From: Cloacibacterium sp047601505
Lineage (GTDB): Bacteria > Bacteroidota > Bacteroidia > Flavobacteriales > Weeksellaceae
Assembly: GCF_047601505.1 (NCBI RefSeq)
Contig: NZ_JASGJD010000001.1
Span: forward strand, 3,100,001-3,164,000
DNA length: 64,000 bases
Reading direction: 5' to 3'
Position numbers and translations under genes: made by a program
Part shown: positions 43,288-51,140 of the stretch, one piece after another
How positions within the stretch are numbered: the first letter of the stretch is position 1
Layout: the number at the start of each line of letters is the position of its first letter
The notes under the pieces: model-generated
Databases searched by the model: none
What the model saw: only the letters and a program-made list of their open reading frames with translations
What the model was told of the DNA's origin: nothing

Positions 43288-43824
43288 TTATTTTGAAGGT
43301 TTCCATTCGTTGAAAAACGCTTTCACTTTTTCTAAACTGTAACCTTTTCCTTCTTCCAAAACCGCAGAATCTTGCGTGTGAATCATTTTACCCGTTTTAT
43401 CCAAAACAATAAAAACAGGATAACCATATTTCTCTCCTGGATTTCCATATTTGGCAAAAATCTTTTCATTTTTATTTTTTGGAGAATAATTTAAGTGATA
43501 GTAAACGTAATTATTATCTACCAAAGTCTTCAATTCTGGTGTAGTTTGCACAAAATTATTAAATCTTAAACACCAGATGCACCAGTTTCCACCAGCCTGA
43601 ATCATTACATTTTTATTTTCTTTTTCCGCCTTTTTTACCAATTCTGCAATTTTAGCTTCTGCATTTTCGGTTTCGTTGTAAGGTTTTGGCAACGCAGCTT
43701 TTTCTTCTTCCGCTTTCTTTTTAGCTTCAATTTTTGCAGCATCTGCTTCAGCGGTAGTTTGTGCCAAAGAAAATGCCGGCAAAAGCAATCCTACAAAAGC
43801 TAAATTCATCACAATTCTTTTCAT
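43288..43824 (-). CDS. Exported thioredoxin-fold protein
   Basis: 178 residues: signal peptide MKRIVMNLAFVGLLLPAFSLAQ, an Ala/Lys/Glu-rich helical stretch (about 23-50), then a thioredoxin-like domain. The active-site CxxC is in GGNWCIWCLRF, unlike the WCGPC of classical thioredoxin and closer to the DUF255 / thioredoxin_7 group. The cis-Pro is in KYGYPVFIVLD. It is expected to act on disulfides in the periplasm, as oxidase, reductase or isomerase. Single gene convergent with the VanW operon and divergent from the acyltransferase gene. Confidence 0.85.
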   Translation of the reverse strand: MKRIVMNLAFVGLLLPAFSLAQTTAEADAAKIEAKKKAEEEKAALPKPYNETENAEAKIAELVKKAEKENKNVMIQAGGNWCIWCLRFNNFVQTTPELKTLVDNNYVYYHLNYSPKNKNEKIFAKYGNPGEKYGYPVFIVLDKTGKMIHTQDSAVLEEGKGYSLEKVKAFFNEWKPSK

Positions 43825-43861
43825 ATCTTACATTTTTATACAATTACGTTTAATGATTTTG

Positions 43862-43869
43862 TAAATTTG
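43862..43869 (+). promoter_or_regulatory. Predicted -7 box of the acyltransferase operon
   Basis: TAAATTTG followed by C, 17 bp before the GTG start at 43887. No clear -33 box. Confidence 0.45.
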
Positions 43870-43886
43870 CAAATTAATTTTGAATT

Positions 43887-44765
43887 GTGAACCAAATATT
43901 ATTCCAAATAGTTTTACTTTTTTCTAAACTACCTTTAAAAATCTTATATATTTTGTCAGATTTTATATTCTTTATCCTTTATTACATTGCAGGATACAGA
44001 AAAAAAGTAGTCTTTGAAAATATAAAAAATTCTTTCCCAGAAAAATCTGACGAAGAAATAAAGAAAATCTCGAAAAAATTCTATCATAATTTTTCAGATT
44101 ATATTGTAGAAACCCTCAAAGCTTTTACAATTTCTGATGAATCTTTACACCAAAGAGTTCAACATATAAACTTAGAAGTTTTTTCTGAATCTCAAAAAAA
44201 ACAAAAAAATGTGATGATGCTTTCTGGTCATGTTTTCAATTGGGAATGGTTTAATTCTTTAGCAACAATTATTCCTCAAGAAAAATGCTTCCCGATTTAC
44301 AGAAAAATGCAAAATCCTTTTTGGGAAGAAAAAATTAGAAAAATTAGAAGCAGATATGGTAATGAAGCTCTAGAAGCGGATGATGTAATGAAACATATTC
44401 TTAGAAATCCTAACGACGGAAATTCTGCCTATATGTTTGTAGCAGACCAAACGCCACATATTTCTATGGTAAATTTCGGATTGAAATTTCTAAATCAAAA
44501 AACACCTGCTTTTATCGGCTACGACAGACTTTCTAGCAGAATGAATGTAACTTTTGTCTATTGCGAAATGGAAAAAGTAAAAAGAGGACATTACAAAGTT
44601 ACTTACCACGAAATTTTACCAGATAACGACAAATTTGAACCATACGAAGTGGTGAAAAAATTTCATAAAAATTTAGAAAAAACCATCAATAAAAATCCTG
44701 ACAACTGGCTTTGGAGCCACAAAAGATGGAAATACAAAGATGCTATAAAACATTTTGACGAATAA
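43887..44765 (+). CDS. Lipid A biosynthesis acyltransferase-like protein (LpxL/HtrB family), GTG start
   Basis: 292 residues. It starts with GTG at 43887; this is the first start codon after the -7 box, and the next residues (NQILFQIVLLFSKLPL) form the expected N-terminal membrane anchor. The family active site His-x4-Glu/Asp is present in LSGHVFNWEWF. Further blocks are PIYRKMQNPFWEEKIRKIR, FVADQTPH and NWLWSHKRWKY, which closes LpxL-type proteins. It transfers an acyl chain from ACP to a lipid A precursor or a related lipid at the inner membrane. The following glycosyltransferase begins at the next base, so the two are made together. Confidence 0.9.
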   Translation: MNQILFQIVLLFSKLPLKILYILSDFIFFILYYIAGYRKKVVFENIKNSFPEKSDEEIKKISKKFYHNFSDYIVETLKAFTISDESLHQRVQHINLEVFSESQKKQKNVMMLSGHVFNWEWFNSLATIIPQEKCFPIYRKMQNPFWEEKIRKIRSRYGNEALEADDVMKHILRNPNDGNSAYMFVADQTPHISMVNFGLKFLNQKTPAFIGYDRLSSRMNVTFVYCEMEKVKRGHYKVTYHEILPDNDKFEPYEVVKKFHKNLEKTINKNPDNWLWSHKRWKYKDAIKHFDE

Positions 44766-45737
44766 ATGATGATGCCAACATTAGCAATTGCAATACTCAA
44801 CTGGAACGGAAAACATTGGTTAGAAAAATTTCTTCCCAACGTAATTTTATATTCTAAAGAAGCTAAAATTTATGTAATAGACAATGCTTCAAATGATGAT
44901 TCTGTGGAATTTTTAGAACAAAATTTCCCCAATATAACCATTATTAAAAACAAAGAAAACACAGGTTTTGCGGGTGGTTACAATGAAGGTTTGAAACATA
45001 TAAACGAAGAAATCTATTGCCTTCTAAATTCTGATGTAGAAGTTACCGAAAACTGGATTTTCCCAATTTTGGAAATTTTCCTAAGAAATGAAGAAATTGC
45101 AGCCGTTCAACCGAAAATTCGTTCTTTCGAAAAAGATAAATATTTTGAATTTGCTGGAGCTGGCGGTGGTTTGATAGACAATCTTGGCTATCCTTATTGC
45201 AGAGGAAGAATTTTTGAAAAATTAGAAAAAGACAACGGACAATATAACGACGAAACCGAAATATTCTGGGCTTCGGGATGTGCACTTTTTATAAGAAAAG
45301 AAGATTATTGGGCGATGAATGGTTTAGATGAAAGATTTTTTGCTCATCAAGAAGAAATAGACCTTTGTTGGCGATTAAAAAATGCTGGAAGAAAAATATA
45401 TTATTGCGGAAAATCTACTGTTTTCCACGTTGGCGGAGGAACTCTTAACAAACAATCTCCTAAAAAAACGTATCTCAATATAAGAAATAATCTTTCTATG
45501 TTGTTGAAAAACTTACCTCTTTCTACGCTCATTTGGGTAATTCCTTCTAGATTGATTTTAGATGGAGTTGCTGGAATTTATTTCGGATTGAAAGATGGTT
45601 TTCCGCATCTTTGGGCAGTTGTGAAAGCACATTTTGGGTTCTATGCTCAAGCTCCCAAAACATGGAAACTGAGAAGTAAAACTCAATCTAAAAATTATTA
45701 CCAAACCAAATGGTTGATTTTTAAGCATTTTATTTAA
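44766..45737 (+). CDS. Family 2 glycosyltransferase
   Basis: 323 residues. A GT-A fold of the rhamnosyltransferase/WbbL-like kind: LAIAILNWNGKHWLEKFLP at the N-terminus, VIDNASNDDSVEFL, NTGFAGGYNEGL, then the metal-binding segment CLLNSDVEVTENW in place of a plain DxD. ASGCALFIRKEDYWAMNGLDERFFAHQEEIDLCWRL, split over residues about 170-205, carries the conserved acceptor-side ED motif (QEEIDLCWR). It uses a nucleotide sugar to extend a surface glycan; the sugar is unknown. The ATG follows the stop of the acyltransferase gene directly, suggesting an envelope-glycolipid unit. Three ATG codons in a row open the gene. Confidence 0.9.
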   Translation: MMMPTLAIAILNWNGKHWLEKFLPNVILYSKEAKIYVIDNASNDDSVEFLEQNFPNITIIKNKENTGFAGGYNEGLKHINEEIYCLLNSDVEVTENWIFPILEIFLRNEEIAAVQPKIRSFEKDKYFEFAGAGGGLIDNLGYPYCRGRIFEKLEKDNGQYNDETEIFWASGCALFIRKEDYWAMNGLDERFFAHQEEIDLCWRLKNAGRKIYYCGKSTVFHVGGGTLNKQSPKKTYLNIRNNLSMLLKNLPLSTLIWVIPSRLILDGVAGIYFGLKDGFPHLWAVVKAHFGFYAQAPKTWKLRSKTQSKNYYQTKWLIFKHFI

Positions 45738-45740
45738 AGT

Positions 45741-45810
45741 TGGATGTTGGATGCTGGATGCTGGATGTTAGATGTTGGATGTTGGATGTTGGATGTTGGA
45801 TGTTGGATGT
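45741..45810 (+). repeat. Ten-copy 7-bp tandem repeat (TGGATGT)
   Basis: Ten consecutive units: TGGATGT, TGGATGC, TGGATGC, TGGATGT, TAGATGT, then TGGATGT five times. It is directly after the glycosyltransferase stop and 21 bp before the exonuclease ATG. The five identical copies at the right end suggest recent slippage. Confidence 0.9.
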
Positions 45811-45831
45811 TAAAAAAAATAAAAATAAATC

Positions 45832-46386
45832 ATGAATTTTGTAGCCTTAGATTTTGAAACTGCAACTCACGAGAGAAATTCCGCTTGTGAACTTGGAATC
45901 TGCGTGGTAGAAAATTCTGAAATTATAGAAACCAAATCTTGGTTGATAAAACCTCCTAGTTATCCTTATTTTAGTCCGCACAACATTAATGTTCACGGCA
46001 TTTATCCTGATGATGTAAAAAACGCTCCTACTTTTGATGAAATATGGAGTGAAATAGAAGATGTACTCTACGGAAATCTCATGATTGCGCATAATGCGTC
46101 TTTTGATGCTAGTGTTTTGAGAGGTTGCCTAGATTATTATGGAATTTTCAAACCGAAAATTAATTATTTGTGCAGCATACAAGTTGCTAAAAAATCTTGG
46201 AAAAATTTACCTAGTTATGGTTTGAAAAATTTGGCAAACCACCATCAAATAAAATTTAACCATCACAGAGCTGATGCTGATGCAGAGGTTTGTGCCAAAC
46301 TTTCGCTTCTCGCTTTTGAAAGACTTATTATTACTGAGGACGAAGAGGTAAAAACAATTTTTAGTAAAAATTTGAAAGATTTGTAA
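45832..46386 (+). CDS. DEDDh-type 3'-5' exonuclease (DnaQ-like)
   Basis: 184 residues, the bare exonuclease domain. The four acidic residues and the His are present: Asp7 and Glu9 in LDFETA, Asp in IAHNASFDASVLRG, and His-x4-Asp in FNHHRADADAEVCAK. It could be a proofreading epsilon-like subunit, an RNase T/oligoribonuclease relative, or a stand-alone repair exonuclease. No polymerase-binding tail or GIY-YIG domain is attached, so the exact role is open. No promoter box was found in the repeat-filled gap upstream, so transcription probably continues from the glycosyltransferase gene. Confidence 0.88.
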   Translation: MNFVALDFETATHERNSACELGICVVENSEIIETKSWLIKPPSYPYFSPHNINVHGIYPDDVKNAPTFDEIWSEIEDVLYGNLMIAHNASFDASVLRGCLDYYGIFKPKINYLCSIQVAKKSWKNLPSYGLKNLANHHQIKFNHHRADADAEVCAKLSLLAFERLIITEDEEVKTIFSKNLKDL

Positions 46387-46390
46387 TTAT

Positions 46391-46427
46391 TTTTTCACGC
46401 AATGACGCAAAGGTTTTCGCAAAGGTT
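46391..46427. repeat. ACGCAA-type intergenic repeat
   Basis: TTTTTCACGCAATGACGCAA followed by AGG, then TTTTCGCAAAGG. It resembles the element at 18157-18211. It lies between the exonuclease and apaG genes, which converge. Confidence 0.5.
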
Positions 46428-46472
46428 TAAAAATTTGCTGTTTTTAATGATAAAAGCCGACAATAATTTTTT

Positions 46473-46859
46473 TTAATTACTCAAAACTTCTGAGACAAGA
46501 CTGAATTTAGGAATTTCGGCTTCGAAAGTTTCGTTGGTAAGTAAATTATGAATTACGTAATTCCCCAACATATTTCCTACACCAGAGCGCAAAATTACAT
46601 TAGAAAAATATTTAAACGTTTCGCCTGGCTCAATTACAGGAGTTAATCCTATTACTCCGTCTCCTTTTACTTCGGTAAAACCAAATCCCAAATCATAAAT
46701 CAACCATCTTCTTTTTAAAAGTTTCACCGCATCAATGCCTAGATTTTCTATGGTAATATTATACCTAAAAACAAATCTATTTTCCGCTGGAAAAGAATTT
46801 TTGATATGATATTCTGGAACAACAGAAATCTTGATACCGTTAGATACTGCAGAATACAT
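46473..46859 (-). CDS. apaG: ApaG-family protein
   Basis: 128 residues, all of it the ApaG immunoglobulin-like beta domain. Characteristic segments: MYSAVSNGIKISVVPEYHIK, RFVFRYNITIENLG, VKLLKRRWLIYD, VKGDGVIGLTPVIEPGETFKYFS and GVGNMLGNYVIHN. The glycine-rich GVIGLTPVIEPGE is the most conserved block. Family members are tied to Co/Mg efflux phenotypes and to diadenosine tetraphosphate levels, but the biochemical role is unsettled. Cytoplasmic single gene. sucB lies upstream on the same strand, but a terminator at 46899-46922 sits between sucB and this gene's start. Confidence 0.92.
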   Translation of the reverse strand: MYSAVSNGIKISVVPEYHIKNSFPAENRFVFRYNITIENLGIDAVKLLKRRWLIYDLGFGFTEVKGDGVIGLTPVIEPGETFKYFSNVILRSGVGNMLGNYVIHNLLTNETFEAEIPKFSLVSEVLSN

Positions 46860-46889
46860 TTTTTATAGTTTTATATTATTGAAATAAAT

Positions 46890-46922
46890 GTAGCAAAAAT
46901 CCCGCCTAAAATTAAGCGGGAT
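46890..46922 (-). terminator. Terminator of sucA-sucB
   Basis: ATCCCGC (46899-46905) and GCGGGAT (46916-46922), a 7-bp stem with a ten-base loop. On the minus strand TTTTTGC follows. Confidence 0.75.
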
Positions 46923-46951
46923 CTATTTATTTCATAAATAATTAATATTAC

Positions 46952-48181
46952 TTATAACTCTAATGCTTTTCTTTCGTCTCCTCCCATTAGAATTTCTACA
47001 GGATTGTCTAACGCTTCTTTTATAGCAACTAAGAAACCTACAGACTCTCTACCATCAATAATTCTGTGGTCATAAGAAACTGCTACGTACATCATTGGTC
47101 TAATTACCACTTGTCCATTTACAGCAACTGGTCTTTCAATAATATTGTGCATTCCTAAGATTGCAGATTGAGGTGGATTGATAATTGGTGTTGATAACAT
47201 AGACCCGAAAACACCACCATTGGTAATAGTAAACGTTCCGCCTGTCATTTCATCAATTGTGATTTTACCATCTCTTACTTTTATTGCAAGTTCTTTAATG
47301 CTAGCTTCTACACCTCTTAATGTAAGGTTTTCTGCATTTCTAAGAACAGGAACCATTAATCCTTTTGGCCCAGAAACAGCAATTGAAATATCACAAAAAT
47401 CATTATTGATTTTGAAATCTCCGTCTATCATTGCATTTACATCTGGATACATTTGTAAAGCTCTGGTAACTGCTTTGGTAAAGAAAGACATAAAACCAAG
47501 ACCGATACCGTGTTTCGCAGCAAATTCTTCTTTATATTGTTTTCTAATTCTGAAAATTTCAGACATATCTACTTCGTTAAAAGTAGTAAGCATAGCGGTT
47601 TCGTTTTTCACAGAAACCAATCTAGCAGCCAATTTTCTTCTAAGAACTGAAAGTTTAGTAGTAGTTTGAGCTCTGCTTCCAGAAGTAGAACTTCCCATTG
47701 CAGGAACACCTGGAGTTGCGTTTTGAGCATCATCTTTTGTAACTCTACCGTCTCTACCAGTACCAGAAACTGTAGCAGCGTCTATTCCTTTTTCATCTAG
47801 AATTTTTTTAGCAGCAGGCGAAGGCGCACTAGTTGCATAAGTAGCGGGAGCTGGTGTAGCTTTTGGAGCTTCAGGTTTAGGAGCTTCTTCAACAGATTGC
47901 TTCGCTTCGCTCGCAATGACTGTGCTTCCAGCTGGTTTAGAAGCGCTTCTATCTATTAAGCATACTACTTGACCAACTTTTACAACCTCTCCTTCTTCTG
48001 CTTTTAGTGTAATAATACCACTTTCTTCGGCAGGAAGTTCTAGAGTTGCTTTGTCAGAATCTACTTCTGCAATCGCTTGATCTTTTTCTACATAATCTCC
48101 GTCTTTTACCAACCAAGTAGCGATTTCTACTTCTGTGATTGATTCTCCCGGAGAAGGAACTTTCATTTCTAATATTGACAT
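46952..48181 (-). CDS. sucB: Dihydrolipoyllysine succinyltransferase (2-oxoglutarate dehydrogenase E2)
   Basis: 409 residues. It transfers the succinyl group from lipoyl to CoA in the TCA cycle. The lipoyl domain (1-78) has Lys44 in VDSDKATLEL as lipoylation site. The peripheral-subunit-binding domain (about 118-155) has PSPAAKKILDEKGID and GTGRDGRVTKDD. The catalytic domain (about 175-409) has the active-site His in SYDHRIIDGRESVGF. The Ala/Pro-rich linker between the first two domains contains residues 88-97, VIASEAKQSV, encoded by an interspersed repeat (47890-47920). Lying in a flexible linker, the insert should be tolerated. sucA is 28 bp upstream in the same operon; no E3 gene is here. 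Confidence 0.96.
   Translation of the reverse strand: MSILEMKVPSPGESITEVEIATWLVKDGDYVEKDQAIAEVDSDKATLELPAEESGIITLKAEEGEVVKVGQVVCLIDRSASKPAGSTVIASEAKQSVEEAPKPEAPKATPAPATYATSAPSPAAKKILDEKGIDAATVSGTGRDGRVTKDDAQNATPGVPAMGSSTSGSRAQTTTKLSVLRRKLAARLVSVKNETAMLTTFNEVDMSEIFRIRKQYKEEFAAKHGIGLGFMSFFTKAVTRALQMYPDVNAMIDGDFKINNDFCDISIAVSGPKGLMVPVLRNAENLTLRGVEASIKELAIKVRDGKITIDEMTGGTFTITNGGVFGSMLSTPIINPPQSAILGMHNIIERPVAVNGQVVIRPMMYVAVSYDHRIIDGRESVGFLVAIKEALDNPVEILMGGDERKALEL
47890..47920 (-). repeat. Interspersed repeat, in-frame copy inside sucB
   Basis: 31 bp that share the first 15 and last 10 bases with the intergenic element at 19821-19849; only the central bases differ (six here, four there). On the coding strand it reads VIASEAKQSV in the sucB linker. 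Rickettsial palindromic elements show a similar habit of insertion into genes, and peptides of this type (VIARNEAI.., LRGTKQSV..) are known from repeats in several phyla. Confidence 0.75.
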
Positions 48182-48209
48182 TGTATGTATGTTTTTTTTA
48201 ATCTAAATT

Positions 48210-51011
48210 TTAATCATTAACTGTAGTTACGGGTTTGATAAGTTTAGCATCTTCAGCACTAATACCAAAAACTCCATTGATAACACCTTTCTGATTTTTA
48301 TCAAATTTTTTATGAGTTCCCGGCGCTGGCGTACCACTAGAAACTGGAGAAATAACTTGAATATTTTGGTTTCTGAAATTACGCAACATGTACGTCCAAG
48401 CTCCCATGTTTTCTGGTTCTTCTTGCGCCCAAACAAATTCTTTTCTGTTGCTGTATTTTTCTAAAATCTCGTTAATTCTTAAATTATCCAAAGGATAAAG
48501 CTGCTCTAATCTTACCAAAGCTACTTTTTCGTCGTTCAATTCTTCTTTTTTAGCCAATAACTCGTAGTATAATTTACCTGAACAGAATACTAATTTTTCT
48601 ACTTTTTTAGCATCTGCTGTTGCATCGTCAATTACTGGTTGGAAAGTTCCGTTTGCTAATTCTTCGACTCCTGAAACTACTTTTGGATGTCTTAATAATG
48701 ATTTTGGCGTCATTACAACCAATGGTTTTCTGAAAGGGAATTTCATTTGTCTTCTCAACAAGTGATAATAATTAGCAGGTGTAGTACAATTTGCCACAAA
48801 AATATTATGATTAGCACAAAGTTCTAAGAATCTTTCTAATCTAGCAGAAGAGTGCTCTGCTCCTTGCCCTTCGAAACCGTGAGGCAAAAGCATTACCAAA
48901 CCGTTTTGTACTTTCCATTTTTCTTCGGCAGCTACCAAATATTGGTCTATAATAATTTGAGCTCCGTTTACAAAATCTCCAAACTGAGCTTCCCAAATGG
49001 TTAAAGTATTAGGAGCAACCATAGCATATCCATAATCGAATCCTAAAACTCCATATTCTGATAATAATGAATTAAAAATATCAAATCTTCTGTCTGACAC
49101 TTGTTTTAAAGGAACATACTCTTCTTCATTGTCTTCTGTTTTTACCACAGCATGACGGTGAGAGAAAGTACCTCTTTCTACATCTTCGCCAGAAATTCTA
49201 ATATCATTGCCATCAGTAAGAAGTGTAGCATAAGCCAACAATTCTCCCATTGCCCAATCTAAAGAGTTATTTTCAACCATTTTTACTCTGGAATCGAATA
49301 ATCTAGAAATTTTATTGATGAATTTTTTATCTGCAGGTAAAGTAGAGATTTTAATGGCTAAATCTTTCAGTTTTTCTAAGTCGTAACCTGTATTGTAATC
49401 TGCATAGATTTGGTCTATTGTTCCTCTTTTGAAATTTTTCCAATCGTCTTCCATGAAAACAGCCATTGTATTGATTTCAATTTCTTTAGCTGCTTCAAAG
49501 TTTTCATCTAATAATTCTTTGAACTGTTTTTCCATTTCTGCCAAAACAGCATCAGAGATTACGCCTTCATCTTTTAATTTTTTCTTATAAATTTCTCTTG
49601 GATTAGGATGTTTAGAGATAATTTTATACAAATTAGGTTGAGTAAATCTAGGTTCATCACCTTCGTTATGTCCATATTTTCTATATCCTAATAAATCAAT
49701 ATAAACATCTTTTCCAAATCTAGCTCTATAATCTGCCGCAAATCTAATAGCATGAACTACTGCTTCTACATCGTCATCATTTACATGCATTACAGGAGAA
49801 TCTGTAACTTTTGCAATATCTGTACAATAAATTGAAGAACGCGCATCAAGATAATTGGTAGTAAAACCAACCTGATTATTTACAACAATATGAACTGTAC
49901 CGCCAGTTTTATATCCTTCTAGAGTCATCATTTGAGCAACTTCGTACACCAAACCTTGTCCGGCAATAGCTGCATCACCATGAATTACAATAGGTAAAAC
50001 TTTTTTAGAATCTCCTTCGAAAACGTTATCTATTTTAGCTCTGCTAATTCCTTGTACCAAAGAAGCTACCGTTTCTAAGTGAGAAGGATTAGGAACTAGA
50101 TTAATTCTTACTTCTTCACCAGCTGCTGTAGTAATTTTTTTGGAAGCACCAAGGTGGTATTTTACATCACCAGAAAACACATCTTCTTCGAACTCTTTTC
50201 CTTCAAATTCAGAGAAAATTTGTTTGTATGATTTTTGAAAAATATTAGTTAAAACATTTAATCTACCTCTGTGTGCCATACCCAAAATTACCTCATCTAC
50301 TCCATGAATAGAAGACTTAGAAATAAGTTGGTCTAATGCAGGGATTAGCGCTTCACCACCTTCAAGAGAGAAACGTTTTTGCCCAACAAATTTGGTATGA
50401 AGATAATTTTCGAAAGCTACCGCTTGATTTAATTTGTGTAGAATTTCTACTTTTTCATCTGCGCTTAACCTCGGAAGATTTTCGTCTTTGTGAAGCCATT
50501 CTTTGATGAATCTTTTCTCTTCTACATTATTAATGTGCATATATTCTACACCAATAGAATTGCAATAAATTTTTTCTAGGTGTACAATAATATCTGCTAA
50601 AGTAGCAGGTCCGTTCATGCCGGTTTCTACTGCACAATTAAATACAGTAGTAAGGTCTTCTTTAGAAAGTCCATAATTTTCTATAGACAAATCTGGTGTG
50701 TAAGTTCTTCTTTCTCTTACGGGATTTGTCTTGGTAAAAAGATGTCCTCTCCTTCTATAATCTATGATAAGATTAATTACTTTGAATTCTTTTTCAATAT
50801 TCTGAGGAATATTGCCAGAAGTAACTGCTTGTACAGCCAACTGTGGAACTGTAACTCCCGAATCTTCGCCATACATTTCTAAAGCAAAGTCAAAACCTTG
50901 AAAAAATGCTTTCCACGATGGTTCTAAAGAATCAGGGAATTTTAAATATTGTTGATATAAATCTTCAATAAACTGAGAATGCGCTGCATTAAGGAATGAA
51001 AATTTGTCCAT
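48210..51011 (-). CDS. sucA: 2-oxoglutarate dehydrogenase E1 component
   Basis: 933 residues, full length. Thiamine-diphosphate enzyme that decarboxylates 2-oxoglutarate and succinylates the E2 lipoyl group. The N-terminal E2-binding segment is FLNAAHSQFIEDLYQQYLKFP. Other blocks: EGGEALIPALDQLI, GMAHRGRLNVLTNI, the ThDP fold HGDAAIAGQGLVYEVAQM, NNQVGFTTN, GHNEGDEPRFTQP, HGFEGQGAEHSSARLERFLEL and the C-terminal QEEPENMGAW. It is the first gene of the sucA-sucB operon. A -7 match stands about 50 bp upstream. Confidence 0.97.
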   Translation of the reverse strand: MDKFSFLNAAHSQFIEDLYQQYLKFPDSLEPSWKAFFQGFDFALEMYGEDSGVTVPQLAVQAVTSGNIPQNIEKEFKVINLIIDYRRRGHLFTKTNPVRERRTYTPDLSIENYGLSKEDLTTVFNCAVETGMNGPATLADIIVHLEKIYCNSIGVEYMHINNVEEKRFIKEWLHKDENLPRLSADEKVEILHKLNQAVAFENYLHTKFVGQKRFSLEGGEALIPALDQLISKSSIHGVDEVILGMAHRGRLNVLTNIFQKSYKQIFSEFEGKEFEEDVFSGDVKYHLGASKKITTAAGEEVRINLVPNPSHLETVASLVQGISRAKIDNVFEGDSKKVLPIVIHGDAAIAGQGLVYEVAQMMTLEGYKTGGTVHIVVNNQVGFTTNYLDARSSIYCTDIAKVTDSPVMHVNDDDVEAVVHAIRFAADYRARFGKDVYIDLLGYRKYGHNEGDEPRFTQPNLYKIISKHPNPREIYKKKLKDEGVISDAVLAEMEKQFKELLDENFEAAKEIEINTMAVFMEDDWKNFKRGTIDQIYADYNTGYDLEKLKDLAIKISTLPADKKFINKISRLFDSRVKMVENNSLDWAMGELLAYATLLTDGNDIRISGEDVERGTFSHRHAVVKTEDNEEEYVPLKQVSDRRFDIFNSLLSEYGVLGFDYGYAMVAPNTLTIWEAQFGDFVNGAQIIIDQYLVAAEEKWKVQNGLVMLLPHGFEGQGAEHSSARLERFLELCANHNIFVANCTTPANYYHLLRRQMKFPFRKPLVVMTPKSLLRHPKVVSGVEELANGTFQPVIDDATADAKKVEKLVFCSGKLYYELLAKKEELNDEKVALVRLEQLYPLDNLRINEILEKYSNRKEFVWAQEEPENMGAWTYMLRNFRNQNIQVISPVSSGTPAPGTHKKFDKNQKGVINGVFGISAEDAKLIKPVTTVND

Positions 51012-51058
51012 TTTTAACAGATTATCTGTGTATTATGATTAAAAAAAAGTGTATCTGA

Positions 51059-51066
51059 CAAAAGTA
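51059..51066 (-). promoter_or_regulatory. Predicted -7 box of sucA-sucB
   Basis: Minus-strand TACTTTTG fits TAnnTTTG and leaves a leader of about 40 nt. No -33 TTTG at 17-23 bases. Confidence 0.4.
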
Positions 51067-51140
51067 TTAAAAAATTACGAACCAGAGGTGCATGTTTTTG
51101 GTAATTTAATATAGTTTTTAACTATTCTTTGCGATATAGA

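Noticed and set aside
45741..45810. Possible CRISPR array
   Set aside because: Units are 7 bp, head to tail without spacers, and no cas gene is near. This is a simple tandem repeat.
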